A DNA stretch of 64,000 nucleotides from Terriglobia bacterium (GCA_020073375.1 JAIQFG010000004.1:1-64000); one strand, 5' to 3'; shown: positions 45,912 to 54,764, counted from the first letter of the stretch. Translations and numbers: made by a program. The notes: generated by a model not told the origin, from the sequence alone.

Positions 45912-46775
45912 TCATTTTGCAGCGGCTTTCTGCTTGGCCAGCTCCGCAAGAAACTCCTGCTCCTTGTCGGCGACATACTTCTTGTAGCCCTCCGGATCGA
46001 TGAACGGATTTGCCCCGCTGTTCTTTAAGCGAGCGTACTTCTCTTCCATTCCATAGTAATTACCGTGCGCGCCCAGAAACACATCCGCGGGCAACGATTT
46101 TAGGACGCGGAACATTTTCGCGTAGTCCTCGGCGATTTGCGGGTACAGCGCGTTATTCACCAGTTTGTATCCGGCATTCACGTTCGGGCTGCCGATGATC
46201 ACCACGTTGTATGTTTTGTTTCCTTCGCGCGCCTTCATCGCCCAGGTGGTCGTCCCCTTGGTGTGCCCTGGCGTGAGATGCGCGACCAGCACGGTGTCGC
46301 CCAGTTTCACTTCGTCGCCGTCGTGCAGGATGCGATCCACTTTGGTGGGCTGGTAACGGGAACCCATGTTCTCGCCGTACTGGAAATTGCCCTTCCCGCC
46401 GGCCTCGATCTCCGGCACGTCGGCGTCCATCACCATGTATTTCGCGCCGGTCAATTCTTTAATCGCCGCGCTGCCCGCGCAATGATCCCAATGCGCGTGG
46501 CTGATCAGCAGAATCTTGGTATCGCTGAAATGGAATCCGAGCTTCTCGATGCTCTCGCGGATCAGCGGCACGGAAGCTTCCAGGCTGCTGTTGATCAAAA
46601 TATTTCCCTGCGGCGTGGTGATCAGATACGAGGCCAGGCCCTGGCTTCCCACATAATAGATGTTGCCGATGACCTGGTGCGGCGGAAACGGTGCCGTCCA
46701 GTCGGGCGTTTGCTGCGCGCGCAAACCGCCGGCAATCAAGAAGGTCAAAATCGCCGCCACCAGAAGTCGCTTCAT
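45912..46775 (-). CDS. Subclass B3 metallo-beta-lactamase-like enzyme
   Basis: A 287-residue exported protein (signal MKRLLVAAILTFLIAGGLRA) with AGGTGA before its ATG. The zinc ligands of subclass B3 enzymes are intact: HAHWDH (116/118/120/121), the histidine of HLTPGHTKGTTTW (196) and the histidine of VFLGAHGNYYGM (263). The order LASYLITTPQGNILINSSLE and NAGYKLVNNALYPQIAEDYA is that of L1/FEZ-type enzymes. It should hydrolyse beta-lactams, though environmental members vary in activity. The L1 serines near 221-223 are not conserved (NVNAGYKL instead). Confidence 0.85.
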   Translation of the reverse strand: MKRLLVAAILTFLIAGGLRAQQTPDWTAPFPPHQVIGNIYYVGSQGLASYLITTPQGNILINSSLEASVPLIRESIEKLGFHFSDTKILLISHAHWDHCAGSAAIKELTGAKYMVMDADVPEIEAGGKGNFQYGENMGSRYQPTKVDRILHDGDEVKLGDTVLVAHLTPGHTKGTTTWAMKAREGNKTYNVVIIGSPNVNAGYKLVNNALYPQIAEDYAKMFRVLKSLPADVFLGAHGNYYGMEEKYARLKNSGANPFIDPEGYKKYVADKEQEFLAELAKQKAAAK

Positions 46776-46843
46776 ATTCGGTTCACCTGCGAAATAGGAT
46801 CGGGCCCGATGACGGGCAGTCTACTCCAGACCGCCCAGCTTTT

Positions 46844-46866
46844 GTAGCGCCCGCCTTCAGGCGGGC
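46844..46866. repeat. Family D hairpin
   Basis: GTAGCGCCCGCCTTCAGGCG: GCCCGCC-TTCA-GGCGGGC hairpin (7-bp arms), a short copy between divergent genes. Confidence 0.6.
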
Positions 46867-46988
46867 ACTTTGCCGTCAGCTGGATGCCCACTCAAGTGAA
46901 AAAGGCGCGCGATGCCCTGCTGACGGATGTGGCACGCCGTAAACTCGCCGCCGTGGCTTCCTCCGGCCCTCTCCGGTAGCATCGCTTC

Positions 46989-48956
46989 ATGTCCCTTCGA
47001 GCATCGCTGCGGCGGGAGCCCTCCGCGGAAAATCGCCGCGAAGTAATCCTGTTTCTCTCAATGTTCCTGCTCGGCTTTTTACCTTATGTGAACACGCTGC
47101 TGGCCGGGTTTGTCTACGACGACAATTTCCAGGTGGTCGCCAACCCCTACGTGCATTCCTTCCACCACCTGCGGGAAATTTTCACCACCACGGTTTGGTC
47201 GTTCGAGGGCGCCGCCGGAGTCACTAATTATTTCCGCCCCATGATGACGCTGGGATATCTGCTCACCTACCAGATCGCGGGCCTGGTGCCGTTCAGCTTT
47301 CACCTGGTCAATCTGGTGCTGAATTGCGGCGCCGTGTGGCTGGTGTTTCTCGTGCTCCGGCGATTCAGCGGCGAGCGCGTGGCCCTGATCGGCGCGGGCT
47401 TATTCGCATTGCACCCGATTCACACAGAACCGGTGGCTTGGATTGCCGCGGTCACCGACCTGCAACTGACCGTCTTTTACCTCGGCGCGTTTTTGTTATA
47501 CCTGCGCCTGCCGGAAACCGCCCGCCGGGTGCGCGCGCGGGTTATCCTGTGCATTGTTTTTTTGCTGGCGCTGCTCTCGAAGGAGCAGGCCATGACGCTG
47601 CCGGTTTTGGCCACGATCTTCGAGTATTTTTACCGGGACGACCGGTCCGCGGCCACGGCTTGGGAAAAACTCTCGCGCATCGGCCCGCTCTGGGCCGTGG
47701 CCGCGCTTTACTTGACTGTTCGCACGATGATCCTGGGCGGCGTCGCCAGCGTCCTGATGCGCCCGAATCTTTCCTGGCATGATACGCTGCTTTCTTCCGT
47801 CGCCCTGCTGGGCCGCTACATGTGGAAACTGATCTGGCCCGCGCATTTTGCCGCATTTTATGTATTTCATCCCAGCCGGCATTTCACCGACGCCGGCGTC
47901 TTGCTCGGCGCTTGCGGCCTGATCGCATGTGCGATCCTATTTCTGCTCCTGTGGAAGCGCGCGCACATTCTCTCCTTCGCGTTTTTTCTGATCTTTCTAC
48001 CGCTCGGCCCCGTCCTCAACGCGCGCTGGATGCCCGCAAGTGTATTCGCGGAGCGCTACCTCTATCTGCCCTCGGTGGGATTCTGCTGGCTTGTTGCATG
48101 GAGCGCGGTAACAATTTGGAATCGCGAAGGCCCGCCGCTGCTGAAGCCGCTGGCGCGCGCGGTGCCTGCGTTTGTTGGAATGATAGCGCTGGTATACGCC
48201 GCGCGAACGGTCACGCGAAACCGCGATTGGACCTCGGACGAAGTTCTGTTCCGCCAGGCGCTCCAGTCCCAGGGCGATGCGAGCCTGGTGCGGTCCGATC
48301 TCGGCTCCGTATTCTACAACCACGGCAACCTGGCCGAGGCTGAGCGCGAATGGCAGGAGGCGCTCTCCTACGGGCCTACAAATGTTTTCGCCATGGACAA
48401 CATGGCGCTTCTCCGCCAGCACCAGCACCGCTACTTGGAGTCGCTCGATTATTCGTGGCGGGCGTTGCGAGGGCGACCCGAGTACACCATGGCGCACGTC
48501 AATCTGGCCGAAACCCTGGCCGACTTGGGCCGCGACGCCGAAGCCGAATGGCAATTCCGCATCGCCATCTCGCTTACTCCCCTTTCGACGCGCGCACACA
48601 ACGCTTACGGCAAATTCCTGTTTCAGGCTGGCCGACTGGATGACGCACGGACTGAATACGAGCGCTCGGTTTCCGCCGATGCCACGACCGACGCCTACGA
48701 CCAGCTTGGAAAAATTTATTTGACCTGGAAAGATCTGCCGAGGGCCGAGCAGGCCTTTCGCCACGCGTTGGACGTCGACAAATTCGACATCGACGCCCAC
48801 GTGGGCCTGGGGCAAGTCCTCGAAGCCACCGGCCACCCGGCCGACGCGCTCCTGGAATTCGAGAAAGGCCTGGAGATGGATCCATCCGACGCGGTGGCGA
48901 AAGCCGCCGCGGTTCGTCTTCGATCGAGCGCTTCCCCGAAAGCGGTCATGCGGTGA
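46989..48956 (+). CDS. Membrane TPR protein (TMTC-like, GT-C fold)
   Basis: The 655-residue protein has about 10-11 membrane helices in its first ~400 residues and 6-7 TPR units afterwards. The first loop has FVYDDNFQVVANPYVHSF, whose DD pair and following YFRPMMTLGYLLTYQ match TMTC/GT-C type glycosyltransferases, and HPIHTEPVAWIAAVTDLQLT is the family signature. TPRs include LGSVFYNHGNLAEAEREWQE and ALDVDKFDIDAHVGLGQVLE. It may transfer mannose-like sugars to exported proteins, as TMTC proteins do in animals. Confidence 0.8.
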   Translation: MSLRASLRREPSAENRREVILFLSMFLLGFLPYVNTLLAGFVYDDNFQVVANPYVHSFHHLREIFTTTVWSFEGAAGVTNYFRPMMTLGYLLTYQIAGLVPFSFHLVNLVLNCGAVWLVFLVLRRFSGERVALIGAGLFALHPIHTEPVAWIAAVTDLQLTVFYLGAFLLYLRLPETARRVRARVILCIVFLLALLSKEQAMTLPVLATIFEYFYRDDRSAATAWEKLSRIGPLWAVAALYLTVRTMILGGVASVLMRPNLSWHDTLLSSVALLGRYMWKLIWPAHFAAFYVFHPSRHFTDAGVLLGACGLIACAILFLLLWKRAHILSFAFFLIFLPLGPVLNARWMPASVFAERYLYLPSVGFCWLVAWSAVTIWNREGPPLLKPLARAVPAFVGMIALVYAARTVTRNRDWTSDEVLFRQALQSQGDASLVRSDLGSVFYNHGNLAEAEREWQEALSYGPTNVFAMDNMALLRQHQHRYLESLDYSWRALRGRPEYTMAHVNLAETLADLGRDAEAEWQFRIAISLTPLSTRAHNAYGKFLFQAGRLDDARTEYERSVSADATTDAYDQLGKIYLTWKDLPRAEQAFRHALDVDKFDIDAHVGLGQVLEATGHPADALLEFEKGLEMDPSDAVAKAAAVRLRSSASPKAVMR

Positions 48957-48999
48957 AGAATTGTTCCTTGCGATTCTCCGGCTGGAATAAAATCATCGG

Positions 49000-49242
49000 A
49001 TGCAAGAGGACCTCAAGCTCCTTCGCGCGCTGTGCAATGAGTTGACTCCCCGTGAGGAACGCGTAGCGATAATCGAAGGTTACGCTCGCCATGTTTTTGC
49101 GGAACCGGAACACCAGGTCGTCTTCGAGTCCATCCGCGCGCTCCTTGCACGCGGCCCCGTCACCGCCGAACGATTGATCGCGCATCTCACCAATCGCGGC
49201 TTCCCCGATGTGGACCTAGAAAAGTACATTCCTGCCCCTTAG
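49000..49242 (+). CDS. Small hypothetical protein (80 aa)
   Basis: A charged helical protein: MQEDLKLLRALCNELTPREE, YARHVFAEPEHQVVFESIRA, RLIAHLTNRGFPDVDLEKYI. The TPREER/FESIRALLARG pattern is reminiscent of the helical N-terminal domain of DnaB-like helicases, which is weak. It follows the TMTC-like gene on the same strand by 43 bp, so may belong to its transcript. A diverged family-A repeat follows. Confidence 0.6.
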   Translation: MQEDLKLLRALCNELTPREERVAIIEGYARHVFAEPEHQVVFESIRALLARGPVTAERLIAHLTNRGFPDVDLEKYIPAP

Positions 49243-49259
49243 GCGCCGGCGCGCTTTTG

Positions 49260-49330
49260 GCAGCACTGGCTTCAGCCGGTGGGGTTTAGGCCGTCACGCA
49301 CAAAAATCCACAGGCTGAAGCCTGTGCTAC
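49260..49330. repeat. Family A inverted repeat, diverged copy 3
   Basis: A 71-bp hairpin with arms GCAGCACTGGCTTCAGCC and GGCTGAAGCCTGTGCTAC, located between convergent genes. Confidence 0.7.
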
Positions 49331-49416
49331 TCACCCCCCAGCCAAATTGTTCGGTATGGATTATCCTTCGCACGGAAAACGAAATTATTTGCCGCGCATT
49401 GCAAAATCGAAGCGAG

Positions 49417-50535
49417 TCACAAATTCAAATCGTCGTACTTGCGCGCAATTCTCTCCGCGGACTGCACCGCCGAATTTTTTGCACCCTGCGGGTATGTCCA
49501 TCTCCCGGGAATCAGCTGCCCGCAGGAGGGGCACGCCCCGTCGCGGATCGCGTTTTCCAGCACCTCATGCCACGACCGACGAACAAGAATCCGGCCGCAC
49601 CCCGGGCAGTACGTATGTGCCGCTTCGGTGTGAATGTTCCCCTCATACACGTAGTGGAGCCCGGCAGCGAGCGCGATTTTCCGCGCGGCGTGCAGCGTTT
49701 CGGGCGGCGTCCCGGGCTTGTCCCGCAACTTGAAATCCGGATGGAACGCCGTGAAATGCAGGGGAACGTCCGGGCCGAGATGCTCCAGAATCCAGTCGCT
49801 GAGCCGCCGGATTTCACCGGGGTCATCGTTGAGCGTGGGAATCAGCAGATTTGTAATCTCAAACCAGACGTGGGTTTCCTGCTTCAGCCACTCCAGCACA
49901 TCAAGTACCGGCTGCAGGTGCGTAAGCGTCACGCGCCCGTAGAAATTCTCGGTAAACGCCTTCAGGTCCACGTTGGCCGCATCCACGTGGTCGTAAATGT
50001 CGTGAAAGGCTTCGCGCGTGATGTATCCGTTTGTCACCATCACGGTGCGAATGCCCGCTTCGCGCGCGGCCCGGCAGATGTCGATTACGTACTCACCCCA
50101 GATCGTGGGTTCGTTATACGTAAATGCGATGGAGGGGCAACCGTAGCGGATCGCCAGCGCCACCACGTCCTCCGGCGGCACGTGCGTGGAATGGACCTGA
50201 TCCGATTTGGATTTCGAGATGTCCCAGTTCTGGCAAAAGAAGCAGCCCATGTTGCAGCCGGCGGTGCCGAGCGAAAAAACGCGCGTGCCGGGCAGAAAAT
50301 GATTGAGCGGTTTTTTCTCTATCGGATCGATCTGCAGCGCGGCCGGCGAGGCGTATCCCAGGCTGTAAAGTTTTCCGCCCTGATTCACGCGAATGAAGCA
50401 GAATCCGGCCTGTCCTTCGCCGATGTGGCAATGGCGCGGGCACAGGAAGCAATGGATGCGGCCGTCGGGCAGCGTCTCCCACCAGCGCGCCTCGTGCGGG
50501 GATTCGGTCTTCTGGAATATTTTCAGTTCCTGCAT
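49417..50535 (-). CDS. amrS: AmmeMemoRadiSam-type radical SAM enzyme
   Basis: A 372-residue radical SAM protein with the cluster motif CNMGCFFCQNWDISKSKSD (Cx3Cx2C about residue 94), preceded by FLCPRHCHIGEGQAGFCFIR and followed by SIAFTYNEPTIWGEYVIDIC. C-terminally it has paired CPGCG and CPSCG (a rubredoxin-like zinc site). This is the AmrS group, usually encoded with AMMECR1 and Memo proteins; those partners are not in the window. The enzyme is thought to modify an unidentified substrate. Confidence 0.9.
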   Translation of the reverse strand: MQELKIFQKTESPHEARWWETLPDGRIHCFLCPRHCHIGEGQAGFCFIRVNQGGKLYSLGYASPAALQIDPIEKKPLNHFLPGTRVFSLGTAGCNMGCFFCQNWDISKSKSDQVHSTHVPPEDVVALAIRYGCPSIAFTYNEPTIWGEYVIDICRAAREAGIRTVMVTNGYITREAFHDIYDHVDAANVDLKAFTENFYGRVTLTHLQPVLDVLEWLKQETHVWFEITNLLIPTLNDDPGEIRRLSDWILEHLGPDVPLHFTAFHPDFKLRDKPGTPPETLHAARKIALAAGLHYVYEGNIHTEAAHTYCPGCGRILVRRSWHEVLENAIRDGACPSCGQLIPGRWTYPQGAKNSAVQSAERIARKYDDLNL

Positions 50536-50606
50536 GGCGTCCCACGGCGGCGCAATTCGCGGCTGTTCCTGTCATTCCCAATATACACCCGCACGAATAA
50601 TTGGGA

Positions 50607-50837
50607 TCAGGAGCGCCTCGCGTCCTGCACCCGCCAGCGCTCGGCCAGCCACGCAAGAAACTGCCTGGACCGCGCGCGCTCGCGCCACAGCAGCCGGAAA
50701 AATTCGCCGGGCCCCAGCGCGTGCATATCCCCGCCGAAAAAAGTTTCCAGGCGCCAGCGAATGTAGGGGCTCGCCCAGGGGCGCAGGCGGTAGCCCTTGG
50801 CCGTGATCCAGTAATAGCGCAGCGCGGTAAGGAGCAA
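50607..50837 (-). CDS. Small basic protein (76 aa), downstream of DinB-like gene
   Basis: A Trp/Arg-rich protein: LLTALRYYWITAKGYRLRPW, ASPYIRWRLETFFGGDMHAL and FRLLWRERARSRQFLAWLAE. It starts 4 bp past the stop of the DinB-like gene on the same strand, so both are probably one transcript. The composition suggests nucleic-acid or membrane binding, but no family is recognised. Confidence 0.65.
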   Translation of the reverse strand: MLLTALRYYWITAKGYRLRPWASPYIRWRLETFFGGDMHALGPGEFFRLLWRERARSRQFLAWLAERWRVQDARRS

Positions 50838-50841
50838 GCGG

Positions 50842-51366
50842 CTATTTCCAGCCTTCGCGTTCCCGCAACGCAGTAATGTGCGCGACGTGGTGACGTCCGT
50901 GCCACGCGTAAATGTTCACCAGGTTGTCCACCGGCATCGGGCCGAGAACCGGATGGCGCAGCGTCCGCGAAAAATCTTCCGCCTTCATCGAGCGCAGCAA
51001 AATCACCCACCGCTGGTGTAGCGCTTCGAGCAGCGTGAGAGAGACTTCGACGGGCGTGTCGCGAGAATCCGCCAGTTCCGCCCAGAGTTGTTCCTCGTAC
51101 GGTTTAATCGTGGGACCGTTTTCGGTGAGCGCAAGTTTCAAACGGACGTACGAATTCATGTGGCTGTCTGGCAGGTGGTGCACCACCTGGCGCACGGTCC
51201 AGCCTCCCGGCCGGTAGGGCGTGTCGATTTGCTCCTGCGACAGCCCCGCGACCGCGTCGCGCAAACTCTTCGGCGTGGCGGCAATTCCCGCGATAACCTC
51301 GGCGCGCTGCGCCGGGGTGAGCGACTCGCATTTGACGTATTTGCCGACCGGGTAACGCAGATCCAT
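50842..51366 (-). CDS. YfiT/BstA-like DinB-fold protein
   Basis: ATG 51366 with GGGGGAAG upstream gives 174 residues. The fold is a four-helix DinB bundle with three metal-binding histidines expected in VVHHLPDSHMNSY (about residue 60) and WHGRHHVAHI (near the C-terminus). It matches the YfiT putative metal-dependent hydrolase/bacillithiol-transferase group in length and spacing (RPGGWTVRQVVHHLPDSHM). It is likely a thiol transferase or detoxification enzyme; substrate thiol unknown. Confidence 0.85.
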   Translation of the reverse strand: MDLRYPVGKYVKCESLTPAQRAEVIAGIAATPKSLRDAVAGLSQEQIDTPYRPGGWTVRQVVHHLPDSHMNSYVRLKLALTENGPTIKPYEEQLWAELADSRDTPVEVSLTLLEALHQRWVILLRSMKAEDFSRTLRHPVLGPMPVDNLVNIYAWHGRHHVAHITALREREGWK

Positions 51367-51604
51367 CGAAATTCTTCCCCCGCCATTGAGGTACGCGCCC
51401 CTAGTGTATCGCAACTTCGCTTGCGATGGTTTTTTCGGCGGGTCTTTCTGTGAATGCCCGATGAAAAGAAAACTGCCCGCTTGAATTTCCCGATGCAGGG
51501 GAGTACTTTGAAATTCGCCCCACCTACTCAACCGGTTATTCGAGGCACTTGGAGGCGCCGCGCTCGCGCGCCTCGCACCACATCGCAGACAAGGAGAACA
51601 GAAA

Positions 51605-53110
51605 ATGGCAACCACAGCATCCGCACCCGTGTTGAACCAGAATGTTTCCGCGTTCGTAGGCAAAACCCAAAAAATTCTGATCAATGGCAAATGGAGCGAA
51701 GCCGCTTCCGGCAAAACGTTTTCCACCTACAATCCCGCCACCGGCGATGTGCTCTCTCGCGTGGCCGAGGGCGACAAGGAAGACATCGACCGCGCCGTGA
51801 AGGCGGCCCGCGCTGCGTTTGACAGCGGTCCGTGGTCGATGCTCACTCCGTCCGAGCGCGGCCGCATGATCTGGAAGCTCGGCGACTTGATCGAAAAGCA
51901 TCTGGAAGAATTCGCGCAACTGGAATCTCTCGATAACGGCAAGCCGCTGGCCGTCGCGCGCGTCGCCGACGTGCCGCTGGCCGCCGATATGTTCCGCTAC
52001 ATGGCCGGATGGGCCACCAAGATCGAAGGCAACACGATTCCGATTTCCTCGGGCGGCGGAAAGACGCAATTTCTGGCCTACACGCTGCGCGAGCCGGTCG
52101 GCGTCGTCGGACAAATCATTCCCTGGAATTTTCCGCTGCTCATGGCGGCGTGGAAGCTTGGCCCGGCCCTGGCCACGGGCTGTACGGTCATATTAAAACC
52201 CGCCGAACAGACCCCGCTCAGCGCGCTGCTGCTCGGCGAATTGATCCAGCAGGCTGGAATTCCCGACGGCGTGGTGAATATCGTTCCCGGCTTCGGCGAG
52301 ACGGCCGGAGCGGCTCTGGCAGCTCATCCGGATGTGGACAAAGTGGCCTTCACCGGATCCACGGAAGTCGGCAAGCTGATCCTGCAGGCCGCCGCCGGAA
52401 ACCTGAAGAAAGTTTCCCTCGAACTCGGCGGAAAATCTCCAAACGTGGTTCTGCAGGATGCCGATGTGGAATCCGCGATCGACGGCGCGGCGATGGCCAT
52501 TTTCTTTAATCACGGCCAGTGCTGCTGCGCGGGCTCGCGCCTGTTCGTCGAAAACGAAATTTTCGACAAGGTCGTCGACGGCGTCGCGCAGCACGCCAAT
52601 AACATCAAGGTGGGCCCCGGCATGGATCCGACGAGCGACATGGGCCCGCTGGTTTCCGAGGAACAACTGAACCGCGTTTGCGGCTACCTGGAATCAGGAA
52701 AGGCCGAGGGCGCGAAAGCCGTCACCGGAGGATCGCGCCACGGCGACAAGGGCTATTTCGTGAAGCCCACGGTGCTGGTGAACACGAACGACCGGATGAA
52801 AGTGGTGAAGGAAGAAATTTTTGGTCCCGTCGTCACCGTGATTCCCTTCCGCAACGTCGAGGAAATCGCCGCGAAGGCCAACGATTCGGTCTATGGCCTG
52901 GCGGCGGGCGTCTGGACGCGCGACATCAAGAAAGCCCACCGCATTGCCAGCCTGCTCCGCGCCGGAACCGTGTGGATCAATTGCTACAACGTGTTCGACG
53001 CCGCGCTCCCCTTCGGCGGCTACAAACAGTCCGGCTGGGGCCGCGAAATGGGCCACGAAGTCCTGGAGGCATACACCGAGGTGAAGGCTGTGTGCACGCC
53101 GATTTCGTAA
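51605..53110 (+). CDS. NAD(P)-dependent aldehyde dehydrogenase
   Basis: A 501-residue ALDH1/2-type enzyme with AAGGAG before its ATG. NAD-binding segment IIPWNFPLLMAAWKLGPALA, general base in LELGGKSPNVVLQDADVE, catalytic cysteine in FFNHGQCCCAGSRLFVE and C-terminal LPFGGYKQSGWGREMG are complete. It oxidises aldehydes to acids using NAD(P)+. Sequence favours broad-specificity retinal/acetaldehyde type enzymes. It is monocistronic with a strong terminator. Confidence 0.92.
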   Translation: MATTASAPVLNQNVSAFVGKTQKILINGKWSEAASGKTFSTYNPATGDVLSRVAEGDKEDIDRAVKAARAAFDSGPWSMLTPSERGRMIWKLGDLIEKHLEEFAQLESLDNGKPLAVARVADVPLAADMFRYMAGWATKIEGNTIPISSGGGKTQFLAYTLREPVGVVGQIIPWNFPLLMAAWKLGPALATGCTVILKPAEQTPLSALLLGELIQQAGIPDGVVNIVPGFGETAGAALAAHPDVDKVAFTGSTEVGKLILQAAAGNLKKVSLELGGKSPNVVLQDADVESAIDGAAMAIFFNHGQCCCAGSRLFVENEIFDKVVDGVAQHANNIKVGPGMDPTSDMGPLVSEEQLNRVCGYLESGKAEGAKAVTGGSRHGDKGYFVKPTVLVNTNDRMKVVKEEIFGPVVTVIPFRNVEEIAAKANDSVYGLAAGVWTRDIKKAHRIASLLRAGTVWINCYNVFDAALPFGGYKQSGWGREMGHEVLEAYTEVKAVCTPIS

Positions 53111-53142
53111 TCCCGCGGCGCGCAACGTACATGTGAAAGAAG

Positions 53143-53172
53143 AAAGGGCCGAAGAGGTACTTCGGCCCTTTT
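53143..53172 (+). terminator. Rho-independent terminator after ALDH
   Basis: An 11-bp perfect stem AAGGGCCGAAG/CTTCGGCCCTT with a 5-nt loop, followed by TTCATTT, 30 bp past the ALDH stop. Typical intrinsic terminator shape. Confidence 0.8.
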
Positions 53173-53343
53173 CATTTCGCGGCATTTGTTTTCTGCGCGG
53201 CGTCAGAAAAGCCCAGCCCCCCTGCACCAAGCCTGCAAACATTAGCCCGGCCTGACCGCAATATTTCGCTATTACAATGGAGTCTAGAATCACTAAACAT
53301 CCTGGGGATGGTAGCGCCGCGTCCACAACACCGCAGGCGTTCG

Positions 53344-54015
53344 TTACGATTGTAAAGGACGAACCCAGATGCGGCTGGTGGCGGGTTTGCCTAGATGGAT
53401 GGTGCGCTGGCCGACGGCAAGCGTCATGGTCTCATCGTATTCGCGTTTGCGGATGCGGGCGCGCGCTCCCGGATGAAGTGCCAAGCCCGATAGAAATTTC
53501 AGAAAATCCGGGTCTTTTTCGTAAACGCAGAGGATTTCCACGGATTGTCCGGCGGGCAGATCGGAAAGCGGGACGGCCCCGTGCTTGCGCCGCAATTTCG
53601 CCAGGCCCCCTTGCAGCGGCACGCCGTGCGGACAAAATCCCTCCGCGCCAAACCGCGCCAGCAATAATTTTTCGACTTCGGGCGAAATGCCGTGTTCCAG
53701 CCGCTCGGCTTCGTCGTGCGCGCGCGTCCAGTCCAGGCCAATCACTTCGGTAAGCAGCTTTTCGGCAAGCTGGTGGCGCATGGCCAGGCGATCGGCGATG
53801 CCGCTGCCCTTGCGCGTCAGTGTGATGCGGCCGTCGCGGCCCACGACCAGCAGCCCGTCGCGAGTCAGGCGCTTCAGCGCCGCCGTCACCGCCGGCGGCG
53901 TGACGCCCAACTCCTCCGCAAGCCGCGCGCTGATCGGCTCATGCTCCTCCTGGACGATGTCCCAGATCGCCTTCAGGTAATCCTCGCGCGACACGCTGGT
54001 TTTTTCTCGTGGCAT
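53344..54015 (-). CDS. DtxR/MntR-family metal-dependent repressor
   Basis: The 223-residue regulator has an N-terminal winged helix (SREDYLKAIWDIVQEEHEPI, LAEELGVTPPAVTAALKRLT), a metal-binding dimer domain (MRHQLAEKLLTEVIGLDWTR, AERLEHGISPEV, GFCPHGVPLQG matching the C/H ligand motif) and a FeoA-type SH3 domain (PLSDLPAGQSVEILCVYEKD). It should repress iron or manganese genes when metal-bound. It overlaps the upstream phosphatase-like gene by 1 nt (ATGA). Confidence 0.9.
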   Translation of the reverse strand: MPREKTSVSREDYLKAIWDIVQEEHEPISARLAEELGVTPPAVTAALKRLTRDGLLVVGRDGRITLTRKGSGIADRLAMRHQLAEKLLTEVIGLDWTRAHDEAERLEHGISPEVEKLLLARFGAEGFCPHGVPLQGGLAKLRRKHGAVPLSDLPAGQSVEILCVYEKDPDFLKFLSGLALHPGARARIRKREYDETMTLAVGQRTIHLGKPATSRIWVRPLQS

Positions 54016-54467
54016 CAGTCGGCTTTCGTGCTTTCGAGGGGGATTCCGGGAGAAATCGCCCGTTCGCGCAATCGCCGCGCCAGGTCTTCGACGCGCGATT
54101 CTATCTGATCCCGGATCGCCCGGTACACGGCCAGGTTGAATCCGAACGGATCGCCCACATCCCAGTCTTCCACCGGCGGCGTCGACTCGGTGAAAATCGC
54201 GGAACCCGAGCGCCCCGTCATATTCACCACCAGATCGGAGGCGTGCAATTCTTCCGGGACTAACGGCTTGGAGTATTGGCCGTCCGCGGAAAACCCGCGC
54301 TCGCCAAGCACTTCAAGTGTGGGCCCGGTGATTTCGCCGAACGGCACGAGCCCGGCGCTGGTGGGTTCGATTACGTCCGCCGCAACGGCCTTGGCGATGG
54401 CCTCGGCCATCTGGCTCCGGCAGGCGTTGCCGACGCATAGGAACAGGACTTTTGCGTGCGCAACCAT
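54015..54467 (-). CDS. Low-MW phosphatase / arsenate reductase-like protein
   Basis: ATG 54467 with GGAG upstream gives 150 residues. It has the active-site loop VLFLCVGNACRSQMAEAIA (CX5R) and the DP pair in ESTPPVEDWDVGDPFGF. This is the ArsC-type/low-molecular-weight protein tyrosine phosphatase fold. Thioredoxin-linked arsenate reduction or protein dephosphorylation are both possible; downstream coupling to a metal regulator favours a detoxification link. Confidence 0.85.
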   Translation of the reverse strand: MVAHAKVLFLCVGNACRSQMAEAIAKAVAADVIEPTSAGLVPFGEITGPTLEVLGERGFSADGQYSKPLVPEELHASDLVVNMTGRSGSAIFTESTPPVEDWDVGDPFGFNLAVYRAIRDQIESRVEDLARRLRERAISPGIPLESTKAD

Positions 54468-54595
54468 TCGATTTCTCCGGTGGCGATTTCCGAACACAAA
54501 GAGAATGACACGGTTTCTACCGGGGCTCAAGCGGCGTGAATCGATGGGCGCCATGCACCACCCATCATGTCTCAATGCTCAAGGGAATGGTTCCC

Positions 54596-54663
54596 GTAGC
54601 GCCGGCGTCTCGCCGGCTCCTTGCCGTATCGCACATAAATTGCCGGCAAGATGCCGGCGCTAC
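54596..54663. repeat. Family D-like inverted repeat
   Basis: A 68-bp hairpin with ends GTAGCGCCGGC and GCCGGCGCTAC and inner GCCGGC repeats. Confidence 0.65.
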
Positions 54664-54764
54664 ACGAGGAGCTTACCCCGTTCGATGGCGCGATCCGAGA
54701 AGAGCCGGCACAAAATTGAAACACTATTTAATTTCAAAGACTATCCCATAAGCAATCGTTGTGG

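Noticed and set aside
49279-50766. 495-codon frame antisense to amrS
   Set aside because: Shadow of a clear radical SAM gene.
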